Shown here: piece after piece, positions 58,484-64,000 of the stretch | Numbering within the stretch: the first letter of the stretch is position 1 | Layout of the letters: each line of letters starts with the position of its first letter | Assembly: GCF_902810435.1 (NCBI RefSeq) | Contig: NZ_LR778174.1 | Coordinates: 1,782,501-1,846,500 of the forward strand | Length of the DNA stretch: 64,000 bases | Direction: 5' to 3' | Source: Veillonella parvula | GTDB taxonomy: Bacteria > Bacillota > Negativicutes > Veillonellales > Veillonellaceae | Program-made: the position numbers and the translations under genes | The notes under the pieces: model-generated | Told to the model about the DNA's origin: nothing | The model's database searches: none | The model's input: only the letters and a program-made list of their open reading frames with translations

Positions 58484-58534
58484 TTTCAACCTCCATGGTA
58501 GTAATTAATCATCATATTATACCATAATCAAGGA

Positions 58535-58828
58535 CTATTTTGCACCCTTAATGAGTCCCAATTTCTTAGTCTTCGTCATCCGTTTAATAGCATATTCTCT
58601 GCGTTGTGCTTCTTGTTTTTGATGAAAGCTTTCAGAATATACCAAGGTCACAGGACGACGTCCTCGCGTATATTTTGCACCACCTGGGATATCTCCATTG
58701 TGAGCATCTATTCGACGTTTGAGATCTGTAGTCCATCCACAATACAAAGAATCATCTGCACATCGCACCAAGTACACATAGTGCCGTTCTTCAGACTTAG
58801 CATCCTTATTTGCCATTTTTCGCATCAT
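58535..58828 (-). CDS. GIY-YIG domain protein (UPF0213)
   Basis: This 97-residue protein is a single GIY-YIG nuclease fold: YVYLVRCADDSLYCGWTTD, then RRIDAHN and the AKYTRGRRPV segment. Members of UPF0213/YhbQ are thought to act on DNA, but a cellular role is not settled. It overlaps the cyclophilin gene 3' end. Whether it begins at 58828 or at the in-frame ATG 58816 is uncertain, since neither has a good ribosome site. Confidence 0.88.
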   Translation of the reverse strand: MMRKMANKDAKSEERHYVYLVRCADDSLYCGWTTDLKRRIDAHNGDIPGGAKYTRGRRPVTLVYSESFHQKQEAQRREYAIKRMTKTKKLGLIKGAK

Positions 58829-59447
58829 CAGTGATTGGTTCCAATGTGATAGAATTGATAATTACTGGTTCAACTGGTTTATCATTGCGACCAGTCTTAA
58901 CCTTGCCAATTTTTTCAACTACATCCATACCTTGTACTACAGTACCAAAGATGGTGTGTTTATTATCTAACCAATCCGTAGGTCCCAAGGTAATGAAAAA
59001 TTGAGAGCCTCCTGTATTAGGGCCACGGTTTGCCATGGCAAGAACGCCCATTTTATTGAAATGTAAATCATTGGAGAATTCATCAGGAATTGTATAGCCC
59101 GGTCCACCGGCACCTGTGCCATCAGGATCTCCACCTTGAATCATAAAGCCTTCGATAACGCGGTGAAATGTTACACCATTGTAGAAGCCTTTTTTCACGA
59201 GATAATCAAAATTTTTGACCGTAATCGGCGCTTTAGACCCTAACAAACGAACCTTAAATTGACCATAGTTTGTATCAAAAATAGCATATTCATCTGCAAT
59301 TGGCGCATTCGTAAAATTAGGCATCGCCACAGTTTCTGCTTTCACAGTATTACCTTGTGGTTGCTCCCCAGTTTTGGTACTACATGCTGTTGTACTAAGT
59401 ACTGTAATCCCCAACATTGCGCATAAAGCCAAGCGTTTCCAGTTCAT
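58806..59447 (-). CDS. Cyclophilin-type peptidyl-prolyl isomerase lipoprotein
   Basis: This 213-residue lipoprotein has lipobox LSTTAC (Cys22), followed by a cyclophilin domain with VTFHRVIEGFMIQGGDP, GVLAMANRGPNTGGSQFFI and DNKHTIFGTVVQGMDVVEKI. It would catalyse proline isomerisation during protein folding outside the cytoplasm. GGGGGA precedes the ATG. It overlaps the GIY-YIG gene by 23 bases. Confidence 0.94.
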   Translation of the reverse strand: MNWKRLALCAMLGITVLSTTACSTKTGEQPQGNTVKAETVAMPNFTNAPIADEYAIFDTNYGQFKVRLLGSKAPITVKNFDYLVKKGFYNGVTFHRVIEGFMIQGGDPDGTGAGGPGYTIPDEFSNDLHFNKMGVLAMANRGPNTGGSQFFITLGPTDWLDNKHTIFGTVVQGMDVVEKIGKVKTGRNDKPVEPVIINSITLEPITDDAKNGK

Positions 59448-59505
59448 ATGTCCCCCAAAATACTAATATTATATTTAACTAAATGTAGATTTAAAATTTA
59501 CATAG

Positions 59506-59536
59506 AAAAACCGCTCAACCCATGAGCGGCTCTTTT
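59506..59536. terminator. Hairpin with T-runs on both strands
   Basis: CCGCTCA/TGAGCGG (59511-59517 with 59523-59529), loop ACCCA, with A-rich left and T-rich right flanks. It lies upstream of the cyclophilin gene; it could be a second terminator for the DUF3829 gene. Confidence 0.6.
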
Positions 59537-59595
59537 TTAGTATATCATATTATGGCACTATTGAGATTAAAAATATAAAAAAATAATATAACAAC

Positions 59596-59628
59596 AAAAA
59601 ACAGAGCTTCAAAGGAGCTCTGTTTTTG
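59596..59628 (-). terminator. Terminator after the DUF3829 lipoprotein gene
   Basis: The stem AAAAACAGAGCT/AGCTCTGTTTTT with a 7-base loop has T residues on the minus-strand 3' side. Confidence 0.85.
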
Positions 59629-59659
59629 TAGGCCTCAACTAATCACTTAGTTAATTCGA

Positions 59660-60568
59660 TTATTTAGAGTCAAATTGGTCTGGAGTTGTATTATTATAAG
59701 ACTCAATATAATTATTGAAATTCTCAATCATGTCGTTAAGATTGTTTTCATTTGCATCAGTAAGTACTTGACGTACAGAACCAACTACAGAGTTATAAGA
59801 GTTAACAAGCACTTCTCCACGATCATTATTTATGCTCTTAAGCAATGTTTGAATTTCATTAAGTTCTTTTTCTACAGCTTGTTTATCTGCATTTTTAGGA
59901 GCTTTTTCTACATTTTCTACAAGAGTAGTCAAGCGAAGCGTAGATTCCATTGCTGCTGCATAGCCTTTTTTACCGTCTTTTTTCAATTTTTCGATTTGTT
60001 TCTTAGTTTGTTCGGTGTTAGCTTTGTTAAGAGCATCATTGAACTTCGCATAAGCTGCATCAAATTTTTCTACTTGTGCTACATATTTAGCTGCTAGTTC
60101 TTTACCTTTAGCACCACCATCGTTCATGTAGGCTTTAGAATCATCATAAGCTTTCAAATCTTTGAATGTTGGTACTAATTCATTAAGAACATTTAATACA
60201 TTATCGCGTTCTGTATCAACTTCTTTGAACGTAGAACCCTCTTTTTTAGATTGTTCCAAAGCTTCTTTTAAAGTATCATAGTGAGGTTGACGGCCAATAG
60301 CACCTTCTTGGAAACCACCTTTTAATTTAGCCAAACTGTCTGCATAGTTTTGACCCCAAGTAGCATTGTCACCATTGAAGCGATTTGTTGCATCAATAAG
60401 GGTATTAAGCTTAGCAGCTGCTTTCTCATCGCTACCGCCATCAACTACGGAGGAGACTACGGAGCCAATGCCACCCGCTTTATCACTGCCGCAACCAGAA
60501 ACAAATAAACCTGCTGTCAATGCTGCTACACAAAGTAAAGTTGAAAATAATCTGCGTTTATTGTTCAT
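59660..60568 (-). CDS. DUF3829 lipoprotein
   Basis: This 302-residue lipoprotein has lipobox VSGC (Cys26) and a long helical region (KAAAKLNTLIDATNRFNGD, AKYVAQVEKFDAAYAKFNDA). It belongs to DUF3829 and is a paralogue of the TTG-started protein at 24572-25501, which lacks the lipobox. Function is unknown; a surface role is inferred from the signal. ATG 60568 follows AAGGAG. Confidence 0.85.
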   Translation of the reverse strand: MNNKRRLFSTLLCVAALTAGLFVSGCGSDKAGGIGSVVSSVVDGGSDEKAAAKLNTLIDATNRFNGDNATWGQNYADSLAKLKGGFQEGAIGRQPHYDTLKEALEQSKKEGSTFKEVDTERDNVLNVLNELVPTFKDLKAYDDSKAYMNDGGAKGKELAAKYVAQVEKFDAAYAKFNDALNKANTEQTKKQIEKLKKDGKKGYAAAMESTLRLTTLVENVEKAPKNADKQAVEKELNEIQTLLKSINNDRGEVLVNSYNSVVGSVRQVLTDANENNLNDMIENFNNYIESYNNTTPDQFDSK

Positions 60569-60704
60569 ATCTTCTCTTCTCCTTTTAACACATGAATATT
60601 GAACTAAGCGCATTATACTAACTATACTACACCAATTCTGTAGCCACAGCTACAAAAATAAATCTTCATATAAGCTTCACCTAACTTAGAGGAATTATCA
60701 ATAA

Positions 60705-61481
60705 TTAATCGATCCATTTAAAATGCTTACACGCATTATAAATGCCATCTTTATCACAGTCTGTAGTAATATAATCAGCCTTTGCTTTTAATTCAGGGCG
60801 CGCATTACCCATAGCAATATTTAACCACTCAGGTCTAAACATAGATAAATCATTATACCCATCACCAAATACAACAGCTTGATTTGGCTTCATTCCAAAG
60901 TGTTCAAGCATATTACGAATACCCAACGCCTTTTCCATAGGCTCATATAGAACACAGCCATCACCATAACGAATGAGCTTATGTGTCATATGCTCGATAT
61001 CCTTCTCCTCTTCCTCTCCTTCCTTGAAAAACACATAAATCTTATAAAATTCTTCAACACTATGAAAGTCAAAATTAGGGTCTACAGTTGTTTTAAATAC
61101 ATCCCAATTTGGATGCCACTCTAAAATTTCCTTATACGGCGTAATACGACCGAGTTTATTACGATCCGTTACGGCCCAAGGAATATTATGTGATTCTAAA
61201 TACTCTAAATATTTAATACATGCATCACGATCCATACCTATCATGGATACCAATTCATTATTAACAGTGATACTGTGACCACCATCTGCTACGAAATCAG
61301 TAAGGCCTGCTTGCTCTGCGAAACGCTTAGCATCCACTTGAATACGACCAGTTGCTAAGGCTACACGATGACCACGACGCTTTAACTCATCTAAACTGTA
61401 TTGAGCACTTTCAGGGATTTTACCTTCAGGCCATACAGCTAAGGTATTATCGATATCGAAAAAGAAAAACTTCTGTTCCAC
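60705..61481 (-). CDS. Cof-type HAD-family phosphatase
   Basis: This 258-residue haloacid-dehalogenase hydrolase has the nucleophile motif FDIDNTLA (Asp9, Asp11), a large cap domain and the final GDGYNDLSMF. Cof-type enzymes dephosphorylate sugar phosphates or flavins; the substrate is not predictable. It begins with GTG 61481 after GGAGGG. It lies 8 bases after the DUF1653 stop. Confidence 0.9.
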   Translation of the reverse strand: MEQKFFFFDIDNTLAVWPEGKIPESAQYSLDELKRRGHRVALATGRIQVDAKRFAEQAGLTDFVADGGHSITVNNELVSMIGMDRDACIKYLEYLESHNIPWAVTDRNKLGRITPYKEILEWHPNWDVFKTTVDPNFDFHSVEEFYKIYVFFKEGEEEEKDIEHMTHKLIRYGDGCVLYEPMEKALGIRNMLEHFGMKPNQAVVFGDGYNDLSMFRPEWLNIAMGNARPELKAKADYITTDCDKDGIYNACKHFKWID

Positions 61482-61489
61482 AGGCCCTC

Positions 61490-61726
61490 CTAATCGCGTC
61501 CACTCATCAGCTTAAACCGCTCTTTTTGTTTTACATCTGGATATTTTTCATGGTCCACATCACTCAAAAACATATCTAGTGGTCGTACATATAAGTCACG
61601 TTGATCATATAATTTTTGATATACCACGAACTGTTCACTCGTTTCCGAATGAGTTGCAACATCTAACACGTAATAGTACATGCCTTTAAAATGACGATAT
61701 AAGCCACCCTTTACAATTTCTTGCAT
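61490..61726 (-). CDS. DUF1653 protein
   Basis: This 78-residue soluble protein carries the DUF1653 motif (GGLYRHFKGMYYYVLDVATH, then VVYQKLYDQ and YVRPLDMF). Function is unknown. GAGG precedes the ATG. It precedes a HAD phosphatase with 8 bases between, so they are probably cotranscribed. Confidence 0.82.
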   Translation of the reverse strand: MQEIVKGGLYRHFKGMYYYVLDVATHSETSEQFVVYQKLYDQRDLYVRPLDMFLSDVDHEKYPDVKQKERFKLMSGRD

Positions 61727-61770
61727 TTATAACCTCATCACATAACATACACAAATAGTTACAAACCATA

Positions 61771-62844
61771 TTAATCAAGAGATTCCATATATTGAATAGC
61801 CTTAGTCAACATATCTGCTGTAATTTTATATGGAGATACATCAATATCATGAACAGATGTAGCCTTTTCAACAATTTGAGGAATATGCGATGCAGTAAGA
61901 TCTAATTGTGAAAGTTTAGTAGGCCAACCTAATTCGCGATATACTGGCAACCACCGTTGTAACTCATCCATTTGTTGGTCAACGGTTAACAAAATAAGTA
62001 AGCCATAAGCTACTATTTCACCATGCAAATGATTTTCTTCTGTTTCTTTATTAGTAACACAGCCATAACATACAGCATGAGCCATGTTGCTATTATATGC
62101 CATAGGAACACAACCTGATACAACACCGGTAGTAAAGATAACAGTCATAGCAATGGTATCAAAGGCATCACTACGTTTATTAGCTTGACTATCTTTATAG
62201 GCTTGTATACCATGTGCTAAAATTGGTTCACTACACATAGAAGCTAGAGTAAGGCCTAACTGAGTATTATAGTCTTGCTCGCGACTGCGAGCAGAAAGAT
62301 GAGTTTCATAGTGTTTTGCAATAGTATCTCCCATTCCTGCCCACAAGTAACGGCTTGGTGCTTCTACGAGAATATCAGCATCAATAAAGCAGTGCACAGG
62401 AGGATGATTTACAAAAGCTACGTCATCAAAAGTATGATCTGCCGTGTATACAGCTGCCACTTCTGACGTTGCCGCACAAGTAGACGCAATGGTTGGAATT
62501 GTAAAGAATGGTTTATCATCTAACTCTATAGCTACTACTTTTACCGTATCCATGGCCTTACCACCACCAACAGCAAACAAAAAGTCCGCATCTTTTACAG
62601 ATGCCATTTGTGCAATTTCCTTGCCTCGAGCAAAAGTACACTCTCCACCAAAGTGGATAATATCTAGCACCTTAATCCCCGCTTTATCAAGCACTGGACG
62701 AATGTGTGGCAAAGCTTTAGAAAGAGCTGTTTCGCCACCGATGATAGCTACAGACTTGCCATATAATTTTGTAAACTTTGGAATAGCGTCAAATACATCA
62801 TGACCTCCAAAACTATAACTAGGTAAACAATGAGTACTACGCAT
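61771..62844 (-). CDS. Iron-containing alcohol/glycerol dehydrogenase (GldA-like)
   Basis: This 357-residue enzyme of the iron-containing alcohol dehydrogenase superfamily has the nucleotide-binding FAVGGGKAMDTVKV and the metal site HLHGEIVAYGLL with other His residues (NMAHAVCYG). GldA-type enzymes oxidise glycerol and related polyols. The N-terminal sequence is close to the GldA/DUF branch, so other small polyols are possible. AGGAAGGAAA precedes the ATG. Confidence 0.85.
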   Translation of the reverse strand: MRSTHCLPSYSFGGHDVFDAIPKFTKLYGKSVAIIGGETALSKALPHIRPVLDKAGIKVLDIIHFGGECTFARGKEIAQMASVKDADFLFAVGGGKAMDTVKVVAIELDDKPFFTIPTIASTCAATSEVAAVYTADHTFDDVAFVNHPPVHCFIDADILVEAPSRYLWAGMGDTIAKHYETHLSARSREQDYNTQLGLTLASMCSEPILAHGIQAYKDSQANKRSDAFDTIAMTVIFTTGVVSGCVPMAYNSNMAHAVCYGCVTNKETEENHLHGEIVAYGLLILLTVDQQMDELQRWLPVYRELGWPTKLSQLDLTASHIPQIVEKATSVHDIDVSPYKITADMLTKAIQYMESLD

Positions 62845-62942
62845 AAAATTTCCTTCCTTCTTTTATCATTTATATCCTTATTTATCCTTATTATAGAAAC
62901 TTCTACACACAAAATCAATTTTATATGACAACAATCAAAACA

Positions 62943-62987
62943 TAAAAAGGCTCTATACTCTCACAAAATGAAAGCATAGAGCCTTTA
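62943..62987 (-). terminator. Terminator after brnQ
   Basis: An 11-bp stem AAAGGCTCTAT/ATAGAGCCTTT (62946-62956 with 62977-62987) with a 20-base loop has T residues on the minus-strand side. Confidence 0.75.
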
Positions 62988-62993
62988 TCTTTA

Positions 62994-64000
62994 TTACTTA
63001 TTATCGGAAGCAAGACCTTTATGGATAAGACCCACAACAAAGCCTAATACCGCAAAGCTTACCCAGCCCATACCAGCACTTTGAAATGGAATATATTGAG
63101 CAAAGAGCTGTTCCAAAGCTGTAGGTGCAATACCTGCAGTTTCAAGACCAGTCATGAGGGCAGAGATCATTGTGAAAGCCATAGTCCATGCATATACGCA
63201 ACGACGACCACCAAACACATTATGAAGAAGTGCCAACAAGATGATTACGATAGTCAACGGATACAAGAGCATCAACACAGGGATTGCTGCACTAATGATT
63301 GTTTTCAAGCCAAACATGCTAAGACCAAACGCCGCTACAGAGAAAATTACTACATATAATTTGTAACTAATCTTTGGCGTCAACTTGTGGAAATATGTAC
63401 CGCAAGAAGTGATAAGACCAATACTTGTAGACAAGCAAGCTAGCAAAACGATGATAGCCAAGATGATTTGACCGAACTCACCAAACAAATAGTTAGCACT
63501 TACGGACAATACAGGAGCCCCTGTCTCGAACAAACCAAAGCGTTCAACACTAGTAGCACCGATATTAGCGATAAATACATAAACAATACCAAGAAGACCT
63601 ACCGCAATAGCACCTACCTCCATTACCGTTTTTGTAATCACAGCACGAGATGTAGCACCGCTAAGACGAACAAAGTCGATTACAAGAATAGCAAATACTA
63701 CGGAAGCTAAGGCATCCATTGTATTGTAGCCATCTAGGAAACCTTGTAATACAGCCGTTGGCGCATCACCATATGCCGGTTGTGGCACCGCATAACCACC
63801 AAGTGGAGTAATAAAGGATTTAACAATTAACAACAGAATTACAAGTAGTAAAGCTGGTGTCAAAATATTGCCGATACGGTTAACAAGTTTTTGCGGACTA
63901 ATAGATAACCACAAAGAAATACCAAAGAATAATGCCAAGAAAATTGGTTCCATATTCATGCTTAAACCTTCAGCAAAAGGTTTAATTGCGATTTCATAAG
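62994..64000 (-). CDS. brnQ: Branched-chain amino acid carrier (BrnQ/LivS), start outside window
   Basis: This is the C-terminal 335 residues of a BrnQ-type permease with about eight visible membrane helices. The reading frame stays open to the window edge (YEIAIKPFAEGLSMN...), and the upstream part resembles the family signature RTATVTYEIAI-type region, so the ATG at 63959 is internal. It takes up leucine, isoleucine and valine with Na+. Confidence 0.9.
   Translation of the reverse strand, partial: YEIAIKPFAEGLSMNMEPIFLALFFGISLWLSISPQKLVNRIGNILTPALLLVILLLIVKSFITPLGGYAVPQPAYGDAPTAVLQGFLDGYNTMDALASVVFAILVIDFVRLSGATSRAVITKTVMEVGAIAVGLLGIVYVFIANIGATSVERFGLFETGAPVLSVSANYLFGEFGQIILAIIVLLACLSTSIGLITSCGTYFHKLTPKISYKLYVVIFSVAAFGLSMFGLKTIISAAIPVLMLLYPLTIVIILLALLHNVFGGRRCVYAWTMAFTMISALMTGLETAGIAPTALEQLFAQYIPFQSAGMGWVSFAVLGFVVGLIHKGLASDNK

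Noticed and set aside
58060-58534. A T-box or other tRNA-sensing leader upstream of argS
   Set aside because: The DUF1934 gene overlaps argS and fills this stretch; no T-box core (GGUGG-type bulge) or terminator is present.

Overview
The window is AT-rich bacterial chromosome, and its gene content points to a Veillonella-like member of the Negativicutes (diderm Firmicutes). Supporting signs are an ATP synthase operon headed by atpI/atpZ-type genes and wecA-wecB, a glutamate dehydrogenase, PotE, fructose as the only visible PTS sugar, B12-linked control, lipoproteins, and secreted proteins without LPXTG anchors. The assignment rests on protein recognition only, with no database search. No rRNA, tRNA, CRISPR array or intact mobile element was seen.

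Layout. 1-13,000: minus-strand cell-envelope and energy block (atpG-A-H-F-E-B, atpI/atpZ-like, wecB, wecA), then a UPF0210/ACT pair, phosphoglucomutase and a YitT-type membrane protein; ispE and a GntR regulator start the plus strand. 13,000-25,500: an AGCS symporter and gdhA; then queT behind a preQ1-I riboswitch/attenuator, a 211-nt rod-like structured element, queC, exoA, a sulfurtransferase, and a Nudix + PLD-helicase-DUF3427 pair that looks like a genome-maintenance or defence module. 25,500-33,000: a Nik/Dpp-type ABC transporter with two paralogous binding lipoproteins. The main unit lies behind a cobalamin riboswitch, and both transcription units carry an almost identical TATACCC...GGGTATA palindrome upstream. 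33,000-47,500: potE, argGH (with an ArgR-like box and a possible arginine leader peptide), a GT51 transglycosylase, a CsoR-family repressor, ptsI-ptsH, then dapF, an NhaC-type antiporter and fruK-fruA. 47,700-51,600: a 1282-residue secreted protein with a long Ala/Gln/Glu-rich helical repeat stalk and a C-terminal tannase-type hydrolase. 51,900-64,000: cysK with a CymR-like repressor, ahpC, pyrG, argS-DUF1934, GIY-YIG, cyclophilin, a DUF3829 lipoprotein, HAD phosphatase, DUF1653, a GldA-like dehydrogenase and a truncated brnQ.

How the genes work together. FruA and FruK need the general PTS proteins EI and HPr, all encoded within 8 kb. CysK and the cysteine-free Rrf2 protein match the CysK/CymR pair that controls cysteine metabolism in other Firmicutes. 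QueT imports a queuosine precursor while QueC makes one, and the riboswitch ties import to preQ1. The Nik-type transporter is placed to deliver a metal (probably cobalt or nickel) or corrinoid-related substrate, with B12 as feedback signal.

Beyond single genes, three patterns stand out. First, the heptamer GTGAAAG occurs far more often than base composition predicts, strongly in intergenic DNA and several times as inverted pairs. Second, two terminators carry IS3/IS150-like end sequences inside their loops. Third, the tannase stalk is built from ten consecutive 60-bp units with no register slip.
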